DNA of 64,000 bases from JBAIYU01 sp036763085 (GCF_036763085.1 NZ_JBAIYU010000031.1:62001-126000), one strand, 5' to 3'; shown: positions 7,492 through 15,918, counted from the stretch's first letter. A program made the numbers and translations. The notes: generated by a model not told the origin, from the sequence alone.

Positions 7492-7850
7492 TGCTTTGAA
7501 TTTTTTAATAACTCTATGAACTGACTCAGCTCATCAGGCGTAACCTCTGCTTCTATTGCTTCTCCAATGACAATATCATAAGCTAAGTGTTTTGGTGATC
7601 TTAACGCTTTTTCAGCCTTTTCGATCTAGTCTTGCGATAATACAGTGATTCTATCATCTAAAAAGAAGTCTTGCGGTCTGCCAAGTATGTTAGCTAGGAG
7701 TTGTAATTTTTTTAATCGCGGATACTTGCGTCCTAATTCATAGTGATTAATTAACGACCGGCTAAACCCTAACTTTTCTGCAAGTTCCTCTTGTGTGTAA
7801 CCTAACTGTTGTCTTGCATATCGAAGTTTTTCGCCTAGCGGGTGTTTTAT
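7476..7850 (-). pseudogene. Broken XRE-family helix-turn-helix gene
   Basis: Read leftward from 7850, the frame encodes a clear Cro/C1 helix-turn-helix (LGEKLRYARQQLGYTQEELA, then a GFSRSLINHYELGRKYPRL recognition part) and a helical tail, about 124 residues in all. Two defects are visible. There is no ATG, GTG or TTG between the upstream in-frame stop and the domain; the natural start position reads ATA (7850-7848). An in-frame TAG at 7628-7626 follows LSQD, between the DNA-binding part and the tail. Both changes are explained by G-to-A (ATG to ATA, TGG to TAG). It starts 9 bases after the stop of the HEPN-like gene, as in a two-gene operon. Confidence 0.75.
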
Positions 7851-7859
7851 TCTATGTTA

Positions 7860-8612
7860 CTAAATATTACTCACAATATAATTAGGATCCATTTTCGTAT
7901 CATATCCATTCGAGACCATTAAGACAAAGTGAACTCCCGTATTCTCTGCATAGGATAACAGTTCTTCAATGTTGTCAATTCCTTTATCTGGAGCGAGGCG
8001 GCCATGAACGACATCATGCCGTATGGTATCAAACACAGCTAATTTATCTCTACTATATTGATACTTTTCGTGTTCTATAACGCTGGTGACTTGACATCTC
8101 CGATATAGGATATCGCACTTTTCTAACAATGAACTTCTTTCTATTTCCGCCAGTTTTTTCTTAAGAAGATGCAGTCGGATCTGTTCAGGATTTGAGTCTT
8201 TTATTTCAGAAAAGCTTATTTTGCGGTCCTTAATTTCGTCATCCCAGCGGCTAGGGTCTATTATTGTTGTAACTTCACATAACTGGAATAGTACACTATC
8301 GAGTATTGTATGTGCAAAAATTATACTTGCTGCGTCTATTGAAGCCTGTGCTTTTTTTAGTCTGTTATCGGCAACAAATTGGGCAAAGCCTGCAGGTGTG
8401 AACTTTTCTAATAGCTTCTCCTTTATAAGATACTTGTCACCATCAGGTGAGCGAAGTAACTGGAGAACAGCCGTTAGTTGTTCATCGTATAGTTCATCCC
8501 GTGATTGTTCTAGTCCGGTAGAAGATAATGCACGGAAATTTTTTATAGATGCAAAGTTAAACATAACAGATCCTAAGGATTGGCTTAGTATTTTGATACC
8601 TTGTTCACTCAT
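7860..8612 (-). CDS. HEPN-like hypothetical protein upstream of the XRE gene
   Basis: 250 residues, mostly helical; start ATG 8612 with GGGAGGG upstream on the minus strand. I do not recognise a named family. Near the C-terminus, TIRHDVVHGR contains R198-x4-H203, the R-x(4-6)-H signature of HEPN ribonuclease-type domains. The preceding helices and a long-range LRLHLLKKKL-type amphipathic region would fit the all-alpha fold. The XRE reading frame follows 9 bp downstream, an arrangement seen in toxin/antitoxin or abortive-infection loci. Ribonuclease activity is inferred from a short motif only; it could be an inactive HEPN or an unrelated helical protein. Confidence 0.55.
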   Translation of the reverse strand: MSEQGIKILSQSLGSVMFNFASIKNFRALSSTGLEQSRDELYDEQLTAVLQLLRSPDGDKYLIKEKLLEKFTPAGFAQFVADNRLKKAQASIDAASIIFAHTILDSVLFQLCEVTTIIDPSRWDDEIKDRKISFSEIKDSNPEQIRLHLLKKKLAEIERSSLLEKCDILYRRCQVTSVIEHEKYQYSRDKLAVFDTIRHDVVHGRLAPDKGIDNIEELLSYAENTGVHFVLMVSNGYDTKMDPNYIVSNI

Positions 8613-8694
8613 CCTATTCCCTCCCGATCATAGTACTAACTTGTCACTATTGTACTATAGAATATAATGCTTGATAAGTATTGCGATTTAATAC

Positions 8695-8717
8695 AAAAAA
8701 GCACCTCGTTATGAGAT
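8695..8717 (-). terminator. Small leftward hairpin with T-run
   Basis: On the minus strand a 7-bp stem (8717-8711 with 8705-8699, one G-T pair) runs into six or more T. It lies between the leftward LysE gene and the HEPN-like gene and would stop transcripts coming from LysE. Confidence 0.5.
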
Positions 8718-8775
8718 GCTACTTCTAAATCTAGCTTATCTTTGTTGATATAAATATATGGAAAAAGGCCCGACA

Positions 8776-8809
8776 TTATTTGAACTCTTTATGAGTAGAG
8801 TTTAAATAA
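8776..8809 (-). terminator. Hairpin just after the LysE-type gene
   Basis: A 13-bp stem (8776-8788 with 8797-8809, one G-T pair) lies about 20 bp beyond the LysE stop on the minus strand; the T-run that follows is offset by about 10 bases. Likely the first terminator or an mRNA 3'-end hairpin. Confidence 0.45.
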
Positions 8810-8829
8810 GACTTCGACGATCCCTCTAA

Positions 8830-9498
8830 TTATTTCACAAGCATATTAATAGCCATTACTAGCAACAGAACTCCTGATACGGTTTTTAGTTTCCGTTGGA
8901 TATTAATATCCAGCAGATAATGCCTAATTTTAAAAATCAATGAGATTATTACAGCGTACCATGCAATTAGCAATAATATAAAAATTAGTGTAAGAAAAAG
9001 TGACTGATTAAGTAAACTTTGATTAAGATTCATATACTGCGGAAATATGGATAAGAAGATAAATGAGGTTTGGATATTCAATACGTTTGTCGTGAAGCCT
9101 CTAGTAAACGATTTACGGCTTATTTCGGAGTCTGACAAATTAGTCAGATCGGTACTATTAACAGTGGTATTTCGAAGCTGGTAGGCATTAAATATACTAG
9201 AAATCGCTAAATATATGAGATATCCACTCCCTACCACCTTAAATAAGCCAAGCAGGCTAGGCGATTTAATGATAATGATAGATATCCCTAAACCAGAAAG
9301 CAACGTGTGGACAAACATTGAACTAGTAATTCCTGCAACATTATATATTGCTGCTTTATGACCAAAATTCAGTCCTGATTGAAGTACTAAAACTTGATTA
9401 ACGCCTGGTGTGACTATCATTAGCATCATAACTAACATGAATGAATATAGCTCAGTGCCGCTGATTGGCAAATTCAAAATAGACAGCTCCTTTTTCAT
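8830..9498 (-). CDS. LysE/RhtB-family amino-acid exporter
   Basis: About 215-222 residues with six hydrophobic segments. The family signature is visible near the N-terminus (TPGVNQVLVLQSGLNFGHKA) and FTTNVLNIQTSFIFLSIFP matches the second conserved block. LysE proteins export amino acids or small amines from the cytosol. The ATG at 9498 has a poor ribosome site, whereas AAGGAG (9492-9487) sits inside the frame 9 bases before a TTG at 9477, so the true start may be that TTG. It is transcribed divergently from a LysR gene, the usual arrangement for regulated LysE exporters. Confidence 0.85.
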   Translation of the reverse strand: MKKELSILNLPISGTELYSFMLVMMLMIVTPGVNQVLVLQSGLNFGHKAAIYNVAGITSSMFVHTLLSGLGISIIIIKSPSLLGLFKVVGSGYLIYLAISSIFNAYQLRNTTVNSTDLTNLSDSEISRKSFTRGFTTNVLNIQTSFIFLSIFPQYMNLNQSLLNQSLFLTLIFILLLIAWYAVIISLIFKIRHYLLDINIQRKLKTVSGVLLLVMAINMLVK

Positions 9499-9628
9499 TA
9501 GGAAGTTTAGTTTTTCATAAACGCCCTAATTACAGAATCTGTTGAAATTATATCATGGACTAAACTATAATAGAATTATCGGAATTATATGCTTTGTATA
9601 TCTAAAAAGTATAGTTAGAGGTGTCTGA

Positions 9629-10516
9629 TTGGATATTCGGGAAATGAGATATTTTTATGCTATTGTGGAAGCGGGAAATATAAGTAATGCTTCTAAACGG
9701 CTGAACATAGCGCAGCCAGCACTTAGCAGGCAAATGAAGCAATTAGAGGATTCTCTTGGAGTCCAATTGTTTGAGCGTGGCAGCCGCAGAATAAGATTAA
9801 CTGAAGCAGGACAGCTATTTCGAGAAAGGGCAGAACAAATCTTAGGTTTAGTAAATGGCACAATGAAAGAAATGACCGAGCTTAATTCAGGTATTGGCGG
9901 TACAATTTCATTAGGCACAGTCACAACCTCTGGAGCTACATTATTACCAAATTTAATTAGTGAATTTCATAGTCGGTATCCTAATGTCACGTTCCAGTTA
10001 TGGGAGGGTGATGGTTTTCGAATTTTAGAGCTTTTAGATAATGGAATAATCGAGATTGGTATTATACGAGCTCCTTTTGACTCAGATATTTACGAGTCCA
10101 TTTCCCTGCCTGACGAACCGCTAGTTATAGCCATGAACAGAACGAAATGCTATTGCGGTGAAGAATTAGAAACTATTAGGCTAATTGAGCTGGCTAGCCA
10201 ACCGCTTATCATTCCATTAAGGTGGAAAGATATGTTTATTGAGTGGTGTACGAATGCCGGATTTAAGCCAAAGATTGTGTGCATAAGCGATGGCATCATG
10301 CTCAATATAATGTGGACTAAATTAGGTATTGGTATGGCATTGGTTCCTAAGTCCACCGAGGGGCTTATTTCAGACCCTGAATTAAATTATAAAACAATTA
10401 TTGAACCGGCTGTTTCAACACAAACTGTAATCGTCTGGGTGCGAAATCGCAGGCTGTCAGCGAGCAGCAAGCATTTCCTTGACTTATTAAGAGACAAGAT
10501 GAATGATGCTAAATAA
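9629..10516 (+). CDS. LysR-family transcriptional regulator divergent from the LysE gene
   Basis: 295 residues, typical LysR length, from TTG 9629 with AGAGGTG upstream. The helix-turn-helix at residues 18-37 (NISNASKRLNIAQPALSRQMKQLE) is followed by a periplasmic-binding-protein-like effector domain with GTVTTSGATLLP and GIIRAPFDSD. The 130-bp divergent spacer is AT-rich with short dyads such as ATAAT-3-ATTAT near 9570, suited to LysR T-N11-A boxes. It probably controls the exporter in response to the exported solute (inference). Confidence 0.88.
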   Translation: MDIREMRYFYAIVEAGNISNASKRLNIAQPALSRQMKQLEDSLGVQLFERGSRRIRLTEAGQLFRERAEQILGLVNGTMKEMTELNSGIGGTISLGTVTTSGATLLPNLISEFHSRYPNVTFQLWEGDGFRILELLDNGIIEIGIIRAPFDSDIYESISLPDEPLVIAMNRTKCYCGEELETIRLIELASQPLIIPLRWKDMFIEWCTNAGFKPKIVCISDGIMLNIMWTKLGIGMALVPKSTEGLISDPELNYKTIIEPAVSTQTVIVWVRNRRLSASSKHFLDLLRDKMNDAK

Positions 10517-10537
10517 GGGACGTAAGGGGGATAAGGC

Positions 10538-11275
10538 TTGAGCATGGAAGCATTTAATATGAAACACTATCTGCGTTCTATAGAGCTATTAAAAGACAAA
10601 ATAGACAATTTTAATCAATATCCTTTTACACTGCCTATAATAAGGAATTTAGATACTTTGAAATTTGACAAACAGGTTACATTTATCATAGGTGAAAACG
10701 GATCAGGTAAATCAACATTACTAGAGGCAATCGCTATAGCTTGGGGCTTTAATGCCGAAGGGGGAACTCGTAATTTTACATTTTCAACAAGGAGCTCTCA
10801 CTCTTCGTTACATGAATACATTAGGTTAATCCGGGGAGTCAAAAAACCTAAGGATGGCTTTTTTTTAAGGGCGGAAAGCTTCTATAATCTTTCAACAGAG
10901 ATTGATGAGCTAAAAGTCACTGAGTTTTATGGTGGAGTATCTTTACATGAACAATCACACGGAGAAGCGTTTTTTGCTACTTTCATGAATAAATTTAAAG
11001 GACAAGGACTGTATATACTTGATGAGCCTGAAGCGGCCTTATCTCCTATGCGGCAACTAGCGATGATTTCAAGAATCCATGACTTAGTGCAGCTTAACTC
11101 ACAATTTATAATTGCAACACATTCACCTATAATAATCGGTTATCCAAATGCAACAATATTACAAATAGCTGATAACGGTATAGATGTTGTTGAGTTTGAA
11201 AATACCGAACACTATATCGTGATGAAAGAATTTATTAATAACCGAAAAAAAATGTTAGAAGTGTTACTAGAATAG
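10538..11275 (+). CDS. Small AAA-type (ABC-like) ATPase of unknown role
   Basis: 245 residues. Walker A GENGSGKST is at about residues 52-60, a signature-like SHGEAFFATF at 146-155, Walker B GLYILDEPEAALSP at 164-177, and a switch histidine in IIATHSP near 202. The lack of long coiled coils or membrane parts puts it among the short predicted ATPases related to SMC/RecF-type or transporter ATPases. The TTG at 10538 is preceded by AAGGGGG; an ATG 6 bases later is an alternative. It follows the LysR gene by 21 bp and may be cotranscribed. No partner is visible. Confidence 0.8.
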   Translation: MSMEAFNMKHYLRSIELLKDKIDNFNQYPFTLPIIRNLDTLKFDKQVTFIIGENGSGKSTLLEAIAIAWGFNAEGGTRNFTFSTRSSHSSLHEYIRLIRGVKKPKDGFFLRAESFYNLSTEIDELKVTEFYGGVSLHEQSHGEAFFATFMNKFKGQGLYILDEPEAALSPMRQLAMISRIHDLVQLNSQFIIATHSPIIIGYPNATILQIADNGIDVVEFENTEHYIVMKEFINNRKKMLEVLLE

Positions 11276-11338
11276 TCATTTGCAGCTAATTCATTTTATC
11301 AAAGTTCGTGATATGACGATGCTAAGCTAAATGACTTT
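11274..11338 (+). terminator. Long-looped inverted repeat after the ATPase gene
   Basis: An AGTCATTT..AGCT arm at 11274-11286 pairs with AGCT..AAATGACT at 11325-11336 and is followed by four T. The loop is about 38 bases. It starts at the ATPase stop codon; weak terminator candidate. Confidence 0.35.
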
Positions 11339-11349
11339 TGGGAAAAAAT

Positions 11350-11372
11350 AATATGGAAAGGGTTTCCATATT
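11350..11372. promoter_or_regulatory. Perfect 10-bp dyad upstream of the VOC gene
   Basis: AATATGGAAA (11350-11359) and its exact reverse complement (11363-11372) are separated by only GGG. There is no T-run, and such a tight symmetric site looks more like a repressor operator than a terminator. It lies about 95 bp before the VOC gene. The binding protein is unknown. Confidence 0.4.
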
Positions 11373-11468
11373 GATAAAGAATAAAGCATAGGGGTTAGAA
11401 TTTTATTACCTAAAAGGAATTTATGGTTCCCTACATATTCAAATAACTGATTTAGAAAGGACATGATT

Positions 11469-11861
11469 ATGATGAAACAAATAACTCCCAATTTAATGGT
11501 AGAAAATGTTAATCAAACAGTGGATTATTATAAAAGCGTTTTAGGATTTGAGTTGGTGATTTCGGTTCCGCAAGAGGGAATATTCAATTGGGCGATGGTA
11601 AAGCAAGGAGAAGTTCATTTAATGTTCCAAGAGAGAGGAAATATAATTGAAGAATATCCAATTTTAAAAGATAGACCAATCGGTGGAGGGCTAACTTTTT
11701 ATATAAAAGTTGACGACGTTGAGGAATTATATAAAAAGATAAAAAATAGCGTGAGCATCATATTAGATTTGCACACTACTTTCTATGGCACCGTGGAATT
11801 CGCAATTCAAGATATAAATGGTTTTATTTTAACCTTCGCAGGTAATGGTAAAGAGGACTAA
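11469..11861 (+). CDS. VOC-family protein (glyoxalase/bleomycin-resistance fold)
   Basis: About 130 residues. The start is one of ATG 11463, 11469 or 11472; GAAAGGA ending at 11461 best fits 11469 or 11472. Two beta-alpha-beta-beta-beta modules are visible: ITPNLMVENVNQTVDYYKSVLGFEL with HLMFQERG, then LTFYIKVDDVEELYKKI with TVEFAIQDINGFILTFA. The metal-ligand pattern (H in the first module, E in VEFAIQD) is compatible with a VOC enzyme or drug-binding protein. Substrate unknown. Confidence 0.82.
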   Translation: MMKQITPNLMVENVNQTVDYYKSVLGFELVISVPQEGIFNWAMVKQGEVHLMFQERGNIIEEYPILKDRPIGGGLTFYIKVDDVEELYKKIKNSVSIILDLHTTFYGTVEFAIQDINGFILTFAGNGKED

Positions 11862-12013
11862 CGTCAGTTAGCCATATACGAATTACTACGAGGCCGTGCA
11901 TATGATGGACGAGTCTTATTTTGTTCAAAGCCAATTTATAAGAATTATAGTAAACCAGAGATTAATCATCTTTTAGTAGAGGTATCTTATTAAAGGCGTC
12001 AGATCTTATAGCG
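11862..12013 (+). other. Intergenic stretch with a short open frame lacking a start
   Basis: A 43-codon open stretch in the VOC frame, running from the VOC stop to 11993 (reading ELLRGRAYDGRVLF and on), has no ATG, GTG or TTG. It may be the eroded tail of another gene. I could not match it to a family. Confidence 0.2.
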
Positions 12014-12053
12014 AAAAGTCTACTAGTCAGTGTAAAACTAGTAGACTTTTTTT
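12014..12053 (+). terminator. Intrinsic terminator
   Basis: A 14-bp perfect stem (12014-12027 with 12037-12050), 9-base loop and a run of seven T at 12047-12053. It separates the VOC region from the aminotransferase pseudogene. Confidence 0.85.
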
Positions 12054-12145
12054 ATGCTTAGAGCTCATTTTTGTATTCAGCTCAGAGAATTATCATAGAA
12101 GAACATTGGCTTAGTATCCAATTTTTCGATGAAAGAGTAAGTGGA

Positions 12146-12198
12146 TATTTACAAATACCTAACATATAAACTAGTATATTAGGTAATTGTTGTAAATA
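12146..12198. promoter_or_regulatory. Extended imperfect dyad ahead of the aminotransferase pseudogene
   Basis: TATTTACAAATACCTAA on the left and TTAGGTAATTGTTGTAAATA on the right form a long inverted repeat, interrupted by small indels and a central spacer. It ends about 25 bp before the ATG at 12223. It looks like a two-half-site operator or a transcript-start hairpin. Confidence 0.4.
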
Positions 12199-12222
12199 AG
12201 TGTATTTAGGAGAGAGATAATT

Positions 12223-13410
12223 ATGAGTGTTACTTTTGCTAAACGTATGGAATTAATGAGAGCGTCCGATATTCGTGAGATACTCAAAATTACTCAAAGA
12301 CCTGAAGTAATATAGTTTGCAGGAGGCCTTCCGGCACCTGAGTTATTCCCTATTGAGCAATTGAAAAAAGTAGCAGTAAAAGTATTAGAGGAGTCGGGTA
12401 GTCAGGCGCTACAGTATTCTACTACTGAAGGATTTGAACCTTTAAGAAAACAGATTGCCAAAAAGATAAATGCTAAATTTAAGACTAATGTTGACTATTC
12501 TAATATATTAATAACTAGTGGCTCGCAACAAGCGCTTGATTTTTCCGGGAAATTATTCTTGGACGATGACGATGTGGTTTTGTGTGAAAGTCCAACATAT
12601 TTAGCCGCAATAAGTGCATTTAGAGCATATAGAGCCAAATTTATTGAAGTGCCAACTGATGAGAATGGAATGCTAATTAATGAGCTAGAAAGAATTCTTC
12701 AGCAGAATAAAAGTGTTAAGCTAGTGTATGTTATTCCTGATTTTCAAAATCCGACTGGTAGAACATGGTCTTTAGAGCGCCGGCAACAATTTATAGAGAT
12801 AATAAATAAATATGATGTACCTGTTATTGAAGATAATCCATATGGAGAACTGCGATTTGAAGGGGAAATGTTGCCAGCAATAAAATCACTTGATAAGAAA
12901 GGCCTCGTAATATTTGTTAGTACATTTTCAAAAACTTTCTGTCCGGGTCTAAGAATAGGATGGATAGCAGCCGATGCGAAATTCATAGAAAAGTATGTTC
13001 TTATTAAACAAGGGGCCGATCTACACACATCATCGATAAGTCAGCGGGAAATCTCAAAATATATGGAGTTATATGACTTCGATTCAGATATAGAAAAGAT
13101 TATCACGGTATATAGACGTCGCAGAGATACTATAGTTGATGCAATGGAAAAATACTTCCCAAGTGATATTAAATTTACTCGGCCGCAGGGCGGTTTATTT
13201 ACCTGGGTAGAATTACCAATCAACATGAAAGCTAAAGAGTTACTAAACAGATGTCTCAAACAGAATGTTGCATTTGTACCGGGAGATTCGTTTTTCCCAA
13301 ATAAAGTAATCGAGAATACTTTTCGGCTGAACTATTCCAACATGTCAGAAGAAAAAATCCACGAAGGTATTAAGCGTATATCTAAAATTATAAATGAAGG
13401 ACAACAGTAA
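12223..13410 (+). pseudogene. PLP-dependent class I/II aminotransferase broken by an in-frame TAG
   Basis: From ATG 12223 (AGGAGAG upstream) the frame would encode 395 residues, the normal length for 2-aminoadipate-type aminotransferases, but codon 31 (12313-12315) is TAG. The stop lies in the motif PEVI-stop-FAGGLPAPE, where relatives have serine (ISFAGGLP). Everything after it is intact: STFSKTFCPGLRIGW with the PLP lysine, DFQNPTGRTW, ITSGSQQALD. A fragment restarting at TTG 12361 would lack the substrate-binding N-terminus. The change fits a single TCG-to-TAG mutation. TAG is an ordinary stop elsewhere in the window, so recoding is unlikely. The following DJ-1 gene is 42 bp away. Confidence 0.8.
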
Positions 13411-13452
13411 ATCCTTAAATAGTTAGCAAGTATATTACCTGGGAGGTCGGCT

Positions 13453-14049
13453 ATGGGGGAGCGGTGGGATGTAGGTATTTTCTTATTTAACGAGGTTGAG
13501 GTGCTGGATTTTGCCGGTCCATTTGAAGTTTTTTCTATAGCTTCTATTCCAGATCACGTTGATAAACCGTTTAGAGTTCACACAATATCACAATATGGAG
13601 ATATGATAAAAGCTCGAAATGGATTAATGATCCAACCGGAGTATCGTTTTGAAAACGCTCCTGACTTTGATATTCTAATTATTCCTGGGGGCTATGGAGC
13701 AGAAGAGATAGAAATAAATAACCAAGAGGTAATAGATTGGATTAAATTACAGAAGGATAAAGTGAAGATCATGGCTTCTGTATGCACAGGTGCATTCCTA
13801 TTAGCAAAAGCGGGATTACTGAATGGAAAAAGGGCAACTACCCACTGGATGGATGCTGATCGCCTAGAGCGGGAATTCACCCAACTTAAAATCATTAAGG
13901 ATATAAAATTTATCGATGAAGGCTCGATAATTACCTCTGGAGGAATTTCTGCTGGAATTAATATGTCCTTCCATATTATTAAGCGATTACTTGGCGAGGA
14001 TGTAGCAAGAATGGCCGCAAAGCGGATGGAGTATGATATAAATATTTAA
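13453..14049 (+). CDS. DJ-1/PfpI-family protein (isocyanide-hydratase-like)
   Basis: 198 residues; ATG 13453 with GGGAGG upstream. The class I glutamine-amidotransferase-like fold is shown by FDILIIPGGYGAEE and the nucleophile elbow ASVCTGAFLLAKAGLL (Cys near residue 115), then RATTHW, a combination typical of isocyanide hydratases and GlxA-type sensor domains. There is no AraC-type DNA-binding domain, so it should be a stand-alone enzyme or stress protein. It was probably cotranscribed with the now broken aminotransferase. Exact substrate uncertain. Confidence 0.82.
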   Translation: MGERWDVGIFLFNEVEVLDFAGPFEVFSIASIPDHVDKPFRVHTISQYGDMIKARNGLMIQPEYRFENAPDFDILIIPGGYGAEEIEINNQEVIDWIKLQKDKVKIMASVCTGAFLLAKAGLLNGKRATTHWMDADRLEREFTQLKIIKDIKFIDEGSIITSGGISAGINMSFHIIKRLLGEDVARMAAKRMEYDINI

Positions 14050-14085
14050 TTCATAAAGAAAGAAATTTTGTAAAAGTATCAACGA

Positions 14086-14127
14086 AAAACAAGAGAATGC
14101 TAAACTAGCTTTCTCTTGTTTTGTTTT
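14086..14127 (+). terminator. Intrinsic terminator after the DJ-1/PfpI gene
   Basis: An 11-bp stem (14086-14096 with 14112-14122), 15-base loop and a T-rich tail. Confidence 0.75.
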
Positions 14128-14465
14128 AAAAATTTTGTTATCTGAAATCTTGTATAGATTTATAGCCTTTTCTTTACAGATCTCATTCAGTTTTATTATC
14201 GTTACTAAATTAATATTGAATAAAGGAATAATAATAATTACTAATTGAACGGCAGCTTAATCTGTTTGGATAAGGAGTTCAATTCCGAATATGTTTAGGT
14301 ATATGATTCATCCGATGTTTGAATATTATAAAAAGTTAGTTCTATATAACTTTTCATCAGTTATGTACGATGTTATGATAAAGTAAAATATAAATTTCTT
14401 TGAGAAACAGGTTGCATGTAAAAGATTAGTGAATACACGAAAAATGCAAGGAAGGACAATGCCCA
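14128..14465 (+). other. AT-rich intergenic region ahead of the amidohydrolase
   Basis: No recognisable gene. It holds a dyad AATTGAAC (14243-14250) / GTTCAATT (14277-14284) and a 31-codon frame from ATG 14291 to TAA 14386, with TAAGGAG 13 bases upstream. That peptide is hydrophobic-basic and has no recognised family. Either could be regulatory; neither is well supported. Confidence 0.25.
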
Positions 14466-15278
14466 ATGAAGATAATCGATGCCCATATTCATTTCGCCTC
14501 ACATCCTTATTTTGACGAGATTGCAGAAATGGCGGGTCATAAAAATACTAGTGAGCATCTTAAAGAACAATACGCTAAGCATAATATTGTACACGGAGTG
14601 GTAATGGGGAATCAAAGTTTGCAGTTGAGCGAACATGAGTATCCTGAATATCTTAGTTATTGTGTCGGACTGGACAGTTCATGCTTTAACATTGAAGAAG
14701 TGGTGCAGCAAGCGTATCTGGTCGAAAAGCATTTGCAGAGAAAAAATTGTGTCGGCATTAAGTTATATCCAGGATACAATCACTTTTATGTTTACGATTC
14801 GGTTCTTGATCCGTTTTATCAACTGGCAATGCAATATAAAAAGCCTGTAGCAGTTCATACTGGATTAACAGCTACCAGTCATGCTATCTTAAAATACAGT
14901 CAGCCGATGACTTTGGACGAGGCTGCGGTACGCTACCCACAAGTGCAATTTATCATGTGCCATATCGGGAATCCATGGATAATTGACGCTGTCGCGGTAA
15001 TGGAGAAAAACGAAAATGTTGCTGCTGATCTTTCAGGAATCCTAGAAGGCCGGATCGACAGTATGCCAGACTTCCTAGCTAAAAAGCACGGTTATATTAA
15101 CTTCTTAAAAATGTGGCTGGAATACCTCGATAAATATGACCAATTGTTGTATGGAACAGATTGGCCGTTGGCTAATATTCCAAATTATATTGAATTTATC
15201 GCTCATATAATTCCAGAAAAACATCATGATAAAGTGTTTTTTGACAATGCGAATAGGATTTATGATCTTGGTTTTTAA
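14466..15278 (+). CDS. Amidohydrolase-family metal-dependent hydrolase
   Basis: 270 residues; ATG 14466 preceded by GGAAGGACA. It starts with the metal-binding signature IDAHIHF, has GIKLYPGYNHF and PVAVHTG (third metal histidine), MCHIGNPW (fourth), and ends with LLYGTDWPLANIP, where the Asp completes the site of amidohydrolase-2 type TIM barrels. Such enzymes decarboxylate or hydrolyse small carboxylated rings or lactones. A methyltransferase gene follows 25 bp downstream in the same direction. Substrate cannot be read from sequence. Confidence 0.83.
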   Translation: MKIIDAHIHFASHPYFDEIAEMAGHKNTSEHLKEQYAKHNIVHGVVMGNQSLQLSEHEYPEYLSYCVGLDSSCFNIEEVVQQAYLVEKHLQRKNCVGIKLYPGYNHFYVYDSVLDPFYQLAMQYKKPVAVHTGLTATSHAILKYSQPMTLDEAAVRYPQVQFIMCHIGNPWIIDAVAVMEKNENVAADLSGILEGRIDSMPDFLAKKHGYINFLKMWLEYLDKYDQLLYGTDWPLANIPNYIEFIAHIIPEKHHDKVFFDNANRIYDLGF

Positions 15279-15303
15279 ATAGGTATTAAGGTGGGAGGAA
15301 GAA

Positions 15304-15918
15304 ATGGATTTTAACGTTCAGTCCATAAATTGGGATAACGAAAACAGAATAAAAAGGGCAAAGATCATTTCAGAGGAGATAGCTTCTGTCATTGACATTA
15401 AAGAATACTATAGTGCTTTAGAATTTGGTTGCGGAACTGGTCTCATTAGCTTCAACCTATATGACAAGATCAAAGATATAACTTGCATTGATACATCGCA
15501 AGGCATGATAGAAATGTTAAATACAAAAATCCAGCAGAATAATGTTAAGAATATAACAGCTTACCAACACGACATTAATAATCATCCCTCACTATCAGAT
15601 AAATATGATTTAATTTATACATCAATGGCCTTACATCATATTGTTGATATCGAAACAACATTGACACGATTATATAAATTATTAAAGAAAAATGGATATT
15701 TGTGTATTGTAGATCTAAATGAAGATGATGGCAGTTTTCATAAACTCGAGGTCGATTTTAATGGGCATAATGGCTTTAATCAAAATGAACTTAAGAAAGT
15801 TCTTGGGAAAATTGGTTACAAAGAATTGGCGTCACATACGTTTTATAATGATACAAAACATGTAGATGGCGTTGAAATTAGTTATTCACTGTTTGTTATG
15901 ACTGGAAGAAAAATATAA
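15304..15918 (+). CDS. Class I SAM-dependent methyltransferase
   Basis: 204 residues; ATG 15304 with GGGAGGAAGA upstream. Rossmann motif I is ALEFGCGTGLISFNL (about residues 38-52), motif II the acidic CIDTSQGMIEML, then motif IV YDLIYTSMALHHI and a closing CIVDLNEDDGSFH. It belongs to the UbiE/MenG-like broad group acting on small molecules. It is probably cotranscribed with the amidohydrolase and followed by strong terminators. Confidence 0.85.
   Translation: MDFNVQSINWDNENRIKRAKIISEEIASVIDIKEYYSALEFGCGTGLISFNLYDKIKDITCIDTSQGMIEMLNTKIQQNNVKNITAYQHDINNHPSLSDKYDLIYTSMALHHIVDIETTLTRLYKLLKKNGYLCIVDLNEDDGSFHKLEVDFNGHNGFNQNELKKVLGKIGYKELASHTFYNDTKHVDGVEISYSLFVMTGRKI

Noticed and set aside
11862..11993. 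Open frame reading ELLRGRAYDGRVLFCSKP after the VOC stop
   Set aside because: No start codon and no family match; described only as an intergenic open stretch.
7476..13410. Reading the two in-frame TAG codons as evidence of pyrrolysine or recoded UAG
   Set aside because: TAG ends many intact genes here (for example at 35201, 45500, 52147 and 59130), and the affected positions are explained by simple point mutations.
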